A DNA stretch of 64,000 bases, taken from assembly GCA_964496875.1 (NCBI GenBank), contig CAZCBH010000010.1, positions 1-64,000 of the forward strand, written 5' to 3'. Positions 26,894 to 35,567 of this stretch are shown piece after piece. The first letter of the stretch is position 1. Each line of letters starts with the position of its first letter. The position numbers and the translations under genes are program-made. The DNA is from RI-106 sp964496875 (GTDB lineage Bacteria > Cyanobacteriota > Vampirovibrionia > Obscuribacterales > Obscuribacteraceae). Under the pieces are notes generated by a model. The model was not told where the DNA came from, ran no database searches, and saw nothing but the letters and a program-made list of their open reading frames with translations.

Positions 26894-27997
26894 GTGAGCA
26901 AAGGTGATACCGGCAATAGAGCTCTGCAACTTCCCGGTCCTTCTGAAAAGGGCAACGGCAGAATCATGCTTTTTTATGGGCTTTCACTGGGGGCGGTGGC
27001 GTTACTCTTTCTTTTGATGTTTGGCTACGGCGGCTACATGCTCTATTTAGGCAGCCCTGTGTTAGCCGCTTTTCACTTTCTTTTCATGACCTTCTTTATC
27101 TGGTATTTCTCCGGCGCGTTTTTGCAGGGGGCCGCTGCCATGAAGCTTTTGAGTACGGGTGCTACGCCGGATTATCTTGGTCAGGAGATTTACTTCAGAA
27201 AATTGCGACAGGCTCTTAAGGTATTGCCGGTTCGAAAAGATCCCCATTTGACTTATCTCAATCTCTATATCGCCTATGCCCAGAGACAGCAGGGTAAACA
27301 TGAGCAGGGGCTGGATACAGTCACCGAAGATGATATCAAGCTGATCTCTTCTAAGGCGATGCGATATCCCTATCTTGTGGTCGAGCTAATAAGTGCCGCC
27401 GCATCGCTTTATGAACTCGAGCAGTATGACCTTGCCATGGAAAAGCTAAAGGAAGCCGGCGCCATCTGTAAAGAGCGCAAAGAGAAAGATCGACACGCCC
27501 AGATCTATGTTCTCACCATAAAGGCTCTGGTGCTTGCCCGCCTTGAACTCTACGAAGAGTCTGATTCCTTTTCCCGGGAAGCGCTCAAGTATATAAGCGA
27601 GATGAAGAAGCTGCCACTGTGGATGATGCCTGTCTCGGTCGAGCAATATCGTTTTACCAATCTGGTTAATTTAGCCACCATTTCGATTCTTACCGGCGAT
27701 CTAGACAAGATTGAACTGCAGATAATGCAACTTGAAGCCGCATTTAATAAAGACAAGAAGATCATCAGCCCCTTTCATTTCACCGAGTGTATCCGGCTAT
27801 CCGAGGGGCTGAAAAGAATCGACCGCCTGGATCTGGCCCAGACCGTGCTCGGTATGATCTATGGTGTCGCCTCCTCTATGCCGGGTCATCCGGCCATAAG
27901 CCGGCTGCTCGATACTTATCAGGAGGTCCTCGAGTTGAGCGGCAGGCAGGATGATGTCTCTACCATGCGGGCATGGCTTCTTCCGATCAATCACTGA
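26894..27997 (+). CDS. Membrane protein with helical-repeat domain
   Basis: GTG start, six bases after the DUF4139 gene. Two hydrophobic helices at about residues 26-50 and 54-76 are followed by a roughly 270-residue helical domain with TPR-like pairs ('QALKVLPVRKDPHLTYLNLY', 'VVELISAAASLYELEQYDLA', 'VLTIKALVLARLELYEESDS'). The domain probably faces the cytoplasm and binds partners, possibly the DUF4139 protein. The 3' end overlaps the convergent 618-residue gene by seven bases. No named family. Confidence 0.75.
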   Translation: MSKGDTGNRALQLPGPSEKGNGRIMLFYGLSLGAVALLFLLMFGYGGYMLYLGSPVLAAFHFLFMTFFIWYFSGAFLQGAAAMKLLSTGATPDYLGQEIYFRKLRQALKVLPVRKDPHLTYLNLYIAYAQRQQGKHEQGLDTVTEDDIKLISSKAMRYPYLVVELISAAASLYELEQYDLAMEKLKEAGAICKERKEKDRHAQIYVLTIKALVLARLELYEESDSFSREALKYISEMKKLPLWMMPVSVEQYRFTNLVNLATISILTGDLDKIELQIMQLEAAFNKDKKIISPFHFTECIRLSEGLKRIDRLDLAQTVLGMIYGVASSMPGHPAISRLLDTYQEVLELSGRQDDVSTMRAWLLPINH

Positions 27998-29847
27998 TAG
28001 GGTCTGTTGCATTCCTCTTCGATGCGACAGTTGGCGAGGTATAGATGTTCTATCAATCGATCGAAGTCCTTCAGCTGAGCTACTCGGGCGCAGGCGCTCA
28101 GCCCTTCCTTTATCACAAGAAGATGAACCCTGAACTTTCTGAAAAGGGGAAGGATATTCTCTTTGAGAGAACTATCCAGTAGGAACCATTCCGGAATCAA
28201 TTTATCTGAAGGGCAGAATATCCTGTACTTATTGACCAGGGTAAGGGGACCGCGCCTTGGATAGAAAGCAGTCTCCGCCCTGCCTTCTATCAACTGGTCC
28301 AGCGGTTGATCGAAGATGTTTTTGCAGATTTCGAGATGCAGTTTATATTGCGCTTCGATTTTGACCGTCAATTCATGATAATCGAATTCGTTGTAGACCA
28401 GCTTGAGGGTTACCGGCACCCGTTTATAGAGCCCGCGAAGATATAACAGCCTTTCTGAATTCTCCGGAGCTTGAGGATATATAGTAATTGAATCTCGGTC
28501 CAGGGTTTTTGTGGCGACAAGAAATGCATCGTAGAAAACCGGCTCGATGGTGATTGTGATACCGCCTGATTTTATATAAGCAGGGATGTTGTCGCCGAAC
28601 TCTTGCTCCAATAATGTCGAGTCAGTGTGATACTCGATACCGGAACCATCCAGAATCTGCATGTTCATCTCATGTTCGCGGGCTTCGGTCAGTCTCTCTT
28701 CTAACTTAGGCGCCCTCAGCAGTTCACTGGCTTCTTCTCTTTTTTTATTTCTTTTATCAATCAGATGGTTGTTGACCGTGACCGATAGCCAGCGCAGGCT
28801 GGGAAGCAGAGCGAAGAAGAGACCGAAGCTTATATAAATCAGAAGAAATATAGCGGAGGGCGTGACAATCGGATTATCGATATAGAGCCTGTACAAGATC
28901 AAGTAGAAAACAAGATTGCAGAGGGCGAAGGACCATAAAAATGTCGCTCTCGCGCCCCGGGCGCTCGAGAAGGTCAGCTTCTCCCGCTTGAAGAATGGGC
29001 TGATTCTCTCGCCCGATTCTGCCCGGGCGCTTATCTGCATGGACGGAAAGATATAGACCGTATTGCCGGATTCGCAGATTGTCGGATAGCCATTGAAGCG
29101 AACTAGAACTGGAGTGATGGATTCGCTGTCAGCTTTGCCTGACTCCAGATATGGTGCCAGTTGTTCGGCAATAACCACCCCGTGGTTCTGTCGAATCAAA
29201 TTGGCAATCAAGCTCCAGCGGCGGTTTTCGTTCATTGTATTGCCGGCATCTGCATCTGTATCTGTATCTACGCCGAGCATAAAGGTGATGATGTCATAGC
29301 CGAAACTCGTATTTGCCTGCTTCCTCTCTCGGAAGAAGGAAGGCAGATATTCATAGTCGCCGGGCCGGTAGCGCCATTTAAAGAGAGAGATGAAGGGATA
29401 GAGGAGATCGAGGACCGTGACCGAATATTTGCCCTTCCTGCGGTCTGCTGTCAGAGGATCGCCCATGCCTGCCATGGTGAAGAAGGCAATTAAACAAACC
29501 GGCGAAATCGCCAGCATAAAGCCTAAAAAGCAGCGAAGTAGATACTCGCCCAGTTTATAGACCGGGACTAAAACAGGTCTGAGGCGCTCTTTGAAGCGAT
29601 GATTCTGTAGAAGATTGCGAAAACCCGGATTGAAGCTGTATACAAGCGAGCCTGACCGGTCCGCCTCTAGAGCCCCTCCGGTTGCCGAGATCAGGTTCTT
29701 GAGAATGAACTCGGTCTTGATCAATGAGAATCCGGTGGCGGTTGCGACATCGGCGGGAGCTACTCTATAACCGAGATGAGCAGCCGCATCCGCCACTTTT
29801 ATTCTGTCTGCGGCGGTTATTTGAAAGATCTGATCCGATGCATCCAA
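27991..29847 (-). CDS. Membrane protein of a cyanobacterial-type conserved family
   Basis: TTG start. The N-terminal 75 residues look like a winged-helix-type unit ('IKVADAAAHLGYRVAPADVA' ... 'GSLVYSFNPGFRNLL'). Next come a helix at about 95-125, the block 'RRWSLIANLIRQNHGVVIAE' plus 'QLAPYLE', a second unit 'PVLVRFNGYPTICESGNTVY', and two helices at about 310-362. From memory this arrangement matches an uncharacterised family of Cyanobacteria and plastids. The last 250 residues add a soluble domain I do not recognise. It is the last gene of the four-gene operon, eight bases after RNase D. Confidence 0.7.
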   Translation of the reverse strand: MDASDQIFQITAADRIKVADAAAHLGYRVAPADVATATGFSLIKTEFILKNLISATGGALEADRSGSLVYSFNPGFRNLLQNHRFKERLRPVLVPVYKLGEYLLRCFLGFMLAISPVCLIAFFTMAGMGDPLTADRRKGKYSVTVLDLLYPFISLFKWRYRPGDYEYLPSFFRERKQANTSFGYDIITFMLGVDTDTDADAGNTMNENRRWSLIANLIRQNHGVVIAEQLAPYLESGKADSESITPVLVRFNGYPTICESGNTVYIFPSMQISARAESGERISPFFKREKLTFSSARGARATFLWSFALCNLVFYLILYRLYIDNPIVTPSAIFLLIYISFGLFFALLPSLRWLSVTVNNHLIDKRNKKREEASELLRAPKLEERLTEAREHEMNMQILDGSGIEYHTDSTLLEQEFGDNIPAYIKSGGITITIEPVFYDAFLVATKTLDRDSITIYPQAPENSERLLYLRGLYKRVPVTLKLVYNEFDYHELTVKIEAQYKLHLEICKNIFDQPLDQLIEGRAETAFYPRRGPLTLVNKYRIFCPSDKLIPEWFLLDSSLKENILPLFRKFRVHLLVIKEGLSACARVAQLKDFDRLIEHLYLANCRIEEECNRPYQ

Positions 29848-29855
29848 TGAATACT

Positions 29856-31046
29856 TCAGCCCTGAAGAAAGTCTACATTCAATGAGCGCGGGGTGCTCTT
29901 GCGATTAGTGATCGATAACTTTACTTCGGCACCCTCGATTATGTCGATGATTCTCTGACCCACCGCGCATCGCCGCCAGCCCCGGGTCAATCTCACATCT
30001 TCGTGCTCTTCGGCAAGTCTCTCTGCGTCCAGGCGAACGAGAGACTGAATCTCGTCTCGGGTGGCTAGGTGTTCGGTGGCCAGTTCGAGTTCGTCGGCAA
30101 ATATTTTGAGGAGCAGATAGATAAAATCGCTTGATATAATCTCTGAGCGGTGGGGCGCTTTACCTGTGGCGATGCTCGGGCACTCTGAATCTGACAGAGC
30201 AAGACCTTTTTCGACACAGTCGATGATATCGTCACCCCAGCGATTGACTTGATCGATTCTTATGCCTCTCATCTTCTTTAGATTGGCCAGGGATCTGGTT
30301 TGTCTTCTTGCCACCTCGATCATAAGGTTGTCTTGAAGAATTAGCCTGGGAGGCTTGTTCTGACCGCGTGCTTCTTCGTCCCGGAAACTCCAGAGTTCTC
30401 TCAGTACGGCAAGCGCTCTCGAATTGAGCTTAGAGGCTCCTTTGATCTTGAGAAAGTCCCTGGAGCGATCGGGCAGGTAGAGCTCTTTTTCTTCATAGGA
30501 TTTGCACTCTTCTAAAACCCAGTCAAGCCGACCTGCGTCTTCGAGTTGCTTCTCCAGCTTCTTGGCCAGAGGCTCCAGATGAAGCACGTCGTTGACGGCG
30601 TATTCCATCTGGCTGTCCGAAAGAGGTCTGGCCTGCCAGTCGGAGAAGCTCTCGGTTTTTGGAATTGTGATGGAAAGTACTTCTTGCAGGAGCTTTCGAT
30701 AACCGGCTGAATATCCGTATCCTGCGAATCCGGCGGCGATTTGAGTATCAAAAACATTGATCGGTATCAATCCGGATTCCTGGAAGATTATATTCAGATC
30801 TTGACTGGCGGCATGGAATATAGCTTTTACTTCCGGGGACGCAACCAGCTTCCAGAGCTCGTTCAGCTCTTTGCACTCGAAAGGATCGATAATGAAAGGT
30901 TTTCCGTCGACGCAGCACTGAATCAGGCAGAGTACCGGAAAGTATGTTCGCTCGGGTACGAATTCCAGGTCCAGGCAGACTGTCTTGTGTTCGTCTATTA
31001 GAGCAAGAAGCGGCTTCAGCTCTGTACTCTTGGTGATGATATGCAC
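29856..31046 (-). CDS. rnd: Ribonuclease D
   Basis: 3'-5' exoribonuclease that trims tRNA precursors. DEDD-family motifs: Exo I 'TVCLDLEFVPERTYFP', Exo II 'KAIFHAASQDLNII', Exo III 'MEYAVNDVLHLEPLAK' with the Tyr of the DEDDy subclass. The HRDC domain follows ('NSRALAVLRELWSFRDEEAR'), with a second helical domain to the end. Length of 396 residues is typical. The GTG start directly abuts the stop of the preceding nucleotidase gene, which implies translational coupling. Confidence 0.93.
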   Translation of the reverse strand: MHIITKSTELKPLLALIDEHKTVCLDLEFVPERTYFPVLCLIQCCVDGKPFIIDPFECKELNELWKLVASPEVKAIFHAASQDLNIIFQESGLIPINVFDTQIAAGFAGYGYSAGYRKLLQEVLSITIPKTESFSDWQARPLSDSQMEYAVNDVLHLEPLAKKLEKQLEDAGRLDWVLEECKSYEEKELYLPDRSRDFLKIKGASKLNSRALAVLRELWSFRDEEARGQNKPPRLILQDNLMIEVARRQTRSLANLKKMRGIRIDQVNRWGDDIIDCVEKGLALSDSECPSIATGKAPHRSEIISSDFIYLLLKIFADELELATEHLATRDEIQSLVRLDAERLAEEHEDVRLTRGWRRCAVGQRIIDIIEGAEVKLSITNRKSTPRSLNVDFLQG

Positions 31047-31925
31047 TTAGCTTTTTCCGCTCGCTTCAATGGGATTGGGGTCGGTGAGTTTACGGCGGCA
31101 CCAGTTCAGGGAGCCGCCTCTTCCCATGATCACCGCTTCATTGTGAACTAGTTTCGGTAAGGGAAAGTTGAGATCCGGAGCTGAGAGGGTACCGACCTCC
31201 AGGTTGCCACCAAGGGCAATGGCGGCAGGTCCTGCTGTATCCCAGGTCTTGAGTTTGCCCGAGAGATGGATCATTATATCCGCCTCTCCTTCCAGAATTC
31301 TCGCTACTTTCAAGCCGATGCTGCCGGTTTTGATCACCTCCACCGAATCGATCTCTTCGATCCAGGGATTGCGTTTTCTGTCTCTGGTACCCATGATCAC
31401 CCGGACGCTAGATCTCGAGTCGGACGAGTCCGTTGAATCTGTTGAATCCGTAGAAAGAGCACTTTGCTCGCCGATTGAATCCACCTTGCCCTGGCTGTAT
31501 CGCACGAAGGCGCCGTAGCCCGGACCGCCGTAATAGCATTTGCCAGCCTCAGCTTCGCAGACAAAGCCGAATACCGGTTTGCAATCTACTAATAGACCGA
31601 TCATAACCGAGTATTGACCGTTTCCTTTTATATAGTTTTTGGTGCCGTCTATAGGATCTATCAACCAGACCCGGCTGCTTGCCACCGCGGTGGGATGGGT
31701 AAGGTCTTCTTCCGAAATCACCTGATCGCCCTCGAATCGGGAGGAGAGCTCCGCCACTATTATTTTAGACAGGGCTGTGTCGGCGCTGGTGACCGGATCA
31801 TCCGGACCGGTCTTTTCGCGAATCTCGATCGAGTCGCGCATAGAAATTGCGAGCCGACCGCATTCTTCAGCCAGGCGCCTAACGAAATCTATTTCATCGT
31901 TATCTAGATAAGGCGCGTTTGTCAT
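31047..31925 (-). CDS. CysQ/inositol-monophosphatase family phosphatase
   Basis: Mg2+-dependent sugar-phosphate or 3'-phosphoadenosine phosphatase. Metal-site motifs: 'GDQVISEEDLTHP' (Glu), 'VWLIDPIDGTKNYIKG' (DPIDGT) and 'KTWDTAGPAAIALGGNLEVG' (WDxAG). The closest guess is a 3'(2'),5'-bisphosphate nucleotidase (CysQ), which would remove pAp, an inhibitor of RNA-degrading enzymes; its coupling to RNase D would fit, but inositol or fructose bisphosphatase activity cannot be excluded. A Ser-Thr-Asp repeat ('STDSTDSTDSSDS') is inserted in a surface loop at about residues 164-176. Confidence 0.87.
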   Translation of the reverse strand: MTNAPYLDNDEIDFVRRLAEECGRLAISMRDSIEIREKTGPDDPVTSADTALSKIIVAELSSRFEGDQVISEEDLTHPTAVASSRVWLIDPIDGTKNYIKGNGQYSVMIGLLVDCKPVFGFVCEAEAGKCYYGGPGYGAFVRYSQGKVDSIGEQSALSTDSTDSTDSSDSRSSVRVIMGTRDRKRNPWIEEIDSVEVIKTGSIGLKVARILEGEADIMIHLSGKLKTWDTAGPAAIALGGNLEVGTLSAPDLNFPLPKLVHNEAVIMGRGGSLNWCRRKLTDPNPIEASGKS

Positions 31926-31938
31926 CGGCAGGATATTC

Positions 31939-32421
31939 TCAACTGGAGCGACTGGCGGCCGCTTCGTCGGTATACATCTGACATCCGAACTCGTCGGCGA
32001 GCTTGTTGTCTAGAAGGTCGGCCACATAAGCTACGTGCCAGACAAGATCGTCGAGCTCTTCTTGAACGAGACCGAAAGTAGGTCTCTGGGCGACCACCAG
32101 GACTATGTCGTCATGGGTGGACAGAGCGCAACTGCTCAGGTTGCTGTTCAGATCGAGAAGTTTCCGATAACAGCTTTCGCGGTTGTCCTGGGGCAGAAAG
32201 ACCAGGGGACTGGTGATTCTCAAAACCGCTCCATGGGGGCTGTCCTGGATAAAGACATAGATCTTGGCGCTGCCTTCGGTAATCCACCAGCCATATCCGG
32301 CGGCGTCTTTGAGGCAGTGTTCGTTGGGGTCGAGCCCCCGCCGGCGGAAATATTGCTCCACCATGGCTACTGCGTCTTGTGCCTGACCCTGACTGATTTT
32401 TTGAGTTCCAAACAAACCCAT
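31939..32421 (-). CDS. YbjN-like protein
   Basis: 160 residues of the YbjN / type III chaperone-like fold: an N-terminal helix with 'AVAMVEQYFRRRGLDPNEH', then strands around 'WITEGSAKIYVFIQDSPHGA', 'LRITSPLVFLPQ', and a helix 'CYRKLLDLNSNLSSCALSTH'. Members are proposed to act as chaperones or regulators. GAGGA precedes the ATG. It is the first gene of the operon leading to the phosphatase and RNase D (13-base gap). Confidence 0.72.
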   Translation of the reverse strand: MGLFGTQKISQGQAQDAVAMVEQYFRRRGLDPNEHCLKDAAGYGWWITEGSAKIYVFIQDSPHGAVLRITSPLVFLPQDNRESCYRKLLDLNSNLSSCALSTHDDIVLVVAQRPTFGLVQEELDDLVWHVAYVADLLDNKLADEFGCQMYTDEAAASRSS

Positions 32422-32737
32422 TTATATGTCCTCACTCATTCTCGACCTATAATAATACAGGCTCCGGACAAAGAAGACGTGGACACCGTCTAATTTTGTC
32501 GTTTGCACCACCGGGAAGCCCGCAGGCGTCTTTTATAGCATTGCTGGTTAATATTTGCTAGATTTCAAAACAGAATCGGTGCAAGCCGGAAAATGCCCAT
32601 GACAGCCTCTCTTGACAGGTCGATCTGGTCAAGTTGTAAAAACAGATAAAAAGCAGACTGATTCTATTGCAACTTTTGGACGCCGGTGCAAGAATAAATG
32701 GATTCCCATCGGCAAGACGGGTAGTTTGAGCACTCGG
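32422..32737. other. Intergenic region between YbjN-like gene and tRNA-Asn
   Basis: About 315 bases without a convincing gene. It must hold the promoter of the minus-strand operon and that of the tRNA. A possible tRNA promoter is TTGCAA at 32667-32672 with AAGAAT 17 bases on (32690-32695); this is weak evidence. Confidence 0.3.
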
Positions 32738-32809
32738 TCCCGAGTGGCGCAGCGGTAGCGCAGTTGACTGTTAATCAATTGGTCGCTGGTTCGAATCCAG
32801 CCTCGGGAG
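32738..32809 (+). tRNA. tRNA-Asn (GTT)
   Basis: Full cloverleaf in 72 bases. The acceptor stem tcccgag pairs with ctcggga, and the discriminator is G. The D arm is gcgcagcggtagcgc. The anticodon stem gttga/tcaat (one G:U pair) encloses loop ctgttaa with anticodon GTT at 32770-32772. The T arm is gctggttcgaatccagc. The CCA end is not encoded. Confidence 0.97.
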
Positions 32810-32891
32810 CATATAAGGCGGGCATCGTTTCGACGGTGCCCGTTTCCTTTTATCGGTCCGATAAGATAGCCTGCCACCGGCCCGGGAATAT

Positions 32892-35102
32892 TTGATTAGA
32901 CTTGATCTCTTCATTTGGATTTTCGGAAATCGGATTATCTTGAATTCTATCGAGACCACGCGCAAAAGTATTCTCGAGAGCGGCTGGGTAAGGCTGTTTT
33001 TGATCAGCTTCGCCGTGCTTTTTTTCGAAGTCCTGCTCATCCGCTGGATTGCAAGCGAGATAAGGATTTTCGGCTTCTTTAAAAATCTGATTCTAATCGG
33101 CGCCATCGTTGGCATGGGTATCGGTTGCTCCCTGGGAGGCAGAAGAGCGACAGAGACAGAGCGAAATGAAAGCGGAATAGCAGCCAGACTCGGCCTCGAC
33201 CGGGCTGTCTTCCCCTTTTTAATTGCGCTTATATGCGCGGTGCTCGCCTTTTCGACCAATCTGAAGTTGACCGATATGAGCTTTTTGATCACTTTAGATG
33301 TATTCGTCTGGGACCAGTTCGTCCCCACCGCCTCGGCCTTCGTCTATAACGTGGTGGCAATTCTGCTTATCTTCATGAGCGTGGTCGTCATCTTCGATAT
33401 GTTGGGTCAGGAGCTGGGTGCCGCCCTGGCCGGAAGAGATCCTTTGCCTGCTTATTCCGTAAATCTTTTCGGCAGTCTCTTTGGCGTCCTTGTTTATACC
33501 CTTGTGTCCTATCTGGCCACCCCTCCCTGGGTGTGGCTCGCTATCGGCTTTTCGGCGCTGCTTCCTTTTTATCGTAAGCCGCTTCATATAGGACTTTTCA
33601 TCATTTCTATAGTTTTTGCTTTTGTATGCACCGGTGAGAGCCAGTGGTCGCCATATTATCGAATCGATTTGAAGCCTTTCTTCATCTCGGTGGATGAAGG
33701 TAAACGGCGTATCGAAGTGGGCAGGCATCTAAATGTCAATCACGATTATCATCAAAAGACTATGGATTTCCGCAAGGAGTTTCTCGCCGCTAATCCGGCT
33801 CTTTCAAAAGCCCGGGACTTTCAGATTTATTTCAACACCTATAATTTCCCCTATGAAGTGGCGCCAGCCTTAGAAAAGGTCCTGGTGCTGGGAGCAGGCA
33901 CCGGCAACGATGTGGCGGCAGCGCTTCGCCATGGTGCCGGGCGAGTGGATGCCGTCGAAATAGACCCTTCCATATTGAAGCTCGGCAAAGCGATTCATCC
34001 GGAGAAGCCTTACTCAGATACCAGGGTTCATCCCCATAACAATGACGCTCGGGCCTATCTCAGCAATGACAGGAATAAATATGATCTGATCGTGTTTGGT
34101 CATGTAGATTCTCACACCACTTTCTCAACCCTCTCTTCGGTGCGGCTCGACAACTTTTTATATACTTCGGAGAGCATCGCCTCTGCGACCAGCCACCTCA
34201 GCGATCAAGGAATAGGGGCGCTCAGTTTTGCCGCCGGTCCAAAGTGGCTCAGGGCCCGTTTGTATCAGGTGGTCAAAGCGAACAGCAAAACCGAACCGAT
34301 TGTTTTACATACCGAATTCGATAATCCAGGTTCCATAACCATTCTCTGGGGACCGGGTCTGGATCGAGCCCGCTCAAAGATAGGACCCGACAAAGAGATC
34401 ATCCCGGGGGCAGAGTTATCGGGAGCCATTGAGATGCCGACCGACGACTGGCCATTTCTTTACCAGGAGAGGAGAAATATTCCACCGGTTTATTTGATCA
34501 TGCTCGCGGTCTTGTTCATCGTTTCGGCGGTGATTATCTTTGTCAGAATGCGACTTTCTCTTCGTGCCTTGGTGAACTATTCACAGTTCTTCTTCCTGGG
34601 CGCCGGCTTTCTGCTACTCGAAACCCGTGGAATGCTTGCGGTTTCGATTCTGTTCGGCTCGACCTGGCTGGTCAATTCGGTGGTGATAGCCACGGTACTC
34701 GGCATGGCTCTGATTGCCAACTATGTGGTAATGAAAGTGCAGGCGATCAAAGAATGGCATGGCTATGCCGCCCTGGCTCTTTCTCTGGTGGTCATGTATC
34801 TGGTGCCTCTCGCTCCCTATTCCGGAGCGGATCTGGTCACCAGGCTTTTGGTCAGTTTCTTTGTGCTGGGGTTGCCCTTTGCGTTTTCCGGCATCGTCTT
34901 TTCCCGGGCTTTGTCGAAAGTGAAAGAGACTGAAAAAGCGCTCGGCATAAATATTCTGGGCGCGCTTCTGGGTGGTTGTCTCGAATATCTCTCAACGATT
35001 GTAGGCACTAACGGGCTTACCCTGGTCAGTATGGTGGTTTATCTAATATCGTTTCTGGTGTCGATCATGGTGGCTCGGTCTATAGCTTCTAAAAAGGCAT
35101 GA
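32892..35102 (+). CDS. Membrane-fused spermidine-synthase-like protein
   Basis: TTG start. 736 residues. The N-terminal part (about 20-260) has six to seven membrane helices, the centre (about 330-470) is a spermidine-synthase-like SAM-fold domain, and the C-terminal part (about 530-735) has six more helices. The nucleotide-binding segment is 'KVLVLGAGTGNDVAAALRHG' followed by 'VDAVEIDPSILKLGKAIHP', and 'YDLIVFGHVDSH' stands where spermidine synthases have the catalytic Asp region. Such fusions are common in bacteria but their substrate is unknown. A terminator hairpin overlaps the stop codon. Confidence 0.83.
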   Translation: MIRLDLFIWIFGNRIILNSIETTRKSILESGWVRLFLISFAVLFFEVLLIRWIASEIRIFGFFKNLILIGAIVGMGIGCSLGGRRATETERNESGIAARLGLDRAVFPFLIALICAVLAFSTNLKLTDMSFLITLDVFVWDQFVPTASAFVYNVVAILLIFMSVVVIFDMLGQELGAALAGRDPLPAYSVNLFGSLFGVLVYTLVSYLATPPWVWLAIGFSALLPFYRKPLHIGLFIISIVFAFVCTGESQWSPYYRIDLKPFFISVDEGKRRIEVGRHLNVNHDYHQKTMDFRKEFLAANPALSKARDFQIYFNTYNFPYEVAPALEKVLVLGAGTGNDVAAALRHGAGRVDAVEIDPSILKLGKAIHPEKPYSDTRVHPHNNDARAYLSNDRNKYDLIVFGHVDSHTTFSTLSSVRLDNFLYTSESIASATSHLSDQGIGALSFAAGPKWLRARLYQVVKANSKTEPIVLHTEFDNPGSITILWGPGLDRARSKIGPDKEIIPGAELSGAIEMPTDDWPFLYQERRNIPPVYLIMLAVLFIVSAVIIFVRMRLSLRALVNYSQFFFLGAGFLLLETRGMLAVSILFGSTWLVNSVVIATVLGMALIANYVVMKVQAIKEWHGYAALALSLVVMYLVPLAPYSGADLVTRLLVSFFVLGLPFAFSGIVFSRALSKVKETEKALGINILGALLGGCLEYLSTIVGTNGLTLVSMVVYLISFLVSIMVARSIASKKA

Positions 35103-35137
35103 AATCGAAAGACCGCACTGCTGAGTCTTTCGATTTC
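35101..35137. terminator. Hairpin terminator, convergent genes
   Basis: A 13-base perfect inverted repeat (35101-35113 and 35125-35137), loop 11 bases, beginning at the stop codon of the spermidine-synthase-like gene and lying 28 bases from the stop of the small minus-strand gene. Likely used in both directions. Confidence 0.65.
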
Positions 35138-35164
35138 TACTAAAGTTCGATATTTGATTGGGAC

Positions 35165-35293
35165 TTACTTGTCTTCGCCAGCCCCGGCTTTCATATCCTG
35201 AACCTGTTTCAACTTCTTGACGATGTTGATGATGATCACAGGCATGATGACGATACCGGCAAAAACAATCAAGGTTGGTGCATCCATTTCCAT
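35165..35293 (-). CDS. Small single-helix membrane protein, 42 aa
   Basis: A 42-codon frame read on the minus strand from the ATG at 35293. The product starts 'MEMDAPTLIVFAGIVIMPVI', continues with three Ile and a Lys/Gln-rich amphipathic tail ('VKKLKQVQDMKAGAGEDK'). One membrane helix covers about residues 6-24. AAGGA lies upstream of the ATG at about 11 bases. Small proteins with one helix and a charged tail often join larger membrane complexes, for example respiratory ones; no partner is adjacent, so the role is unknown. Confidence 0.6.
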   Translation of the reverse strand: MEMDAPTLIVFAGIVIMPVIIINIVKKLKQVQDMKAGAGEDK

Positions 35294-35567
35294 AGTCGTC
35301 TTATTCCTTTTGAATTCGAATGAGCTGCTGGTTTAACCGCTAGGTTATCTATAGTTTGCCCTAGCCGGTTCGAATAGTATAACCCCTGGGTCAAGATATG
35401 TTTGATTTTAGGTGCTTGTGAACCTGTGAATGTCTCGTAAAATGAGGCAAAATGAAGATGTAAAGAATCTGGGACCTGAAGCTTTTGAGAGCTGAGTCAG
35501 TAAGAAGAGCAACACTTTTCCGGTTCTATTAGGTACGATAGTTAATAAACAGGTAGATCCGGCTTTG

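Noticed and set aside
35430..35495. 21-codon frame MSRKMRQNEDVKNLGPEAFES
   Set aside because: No ribosome-binding site and no conservation evidence.
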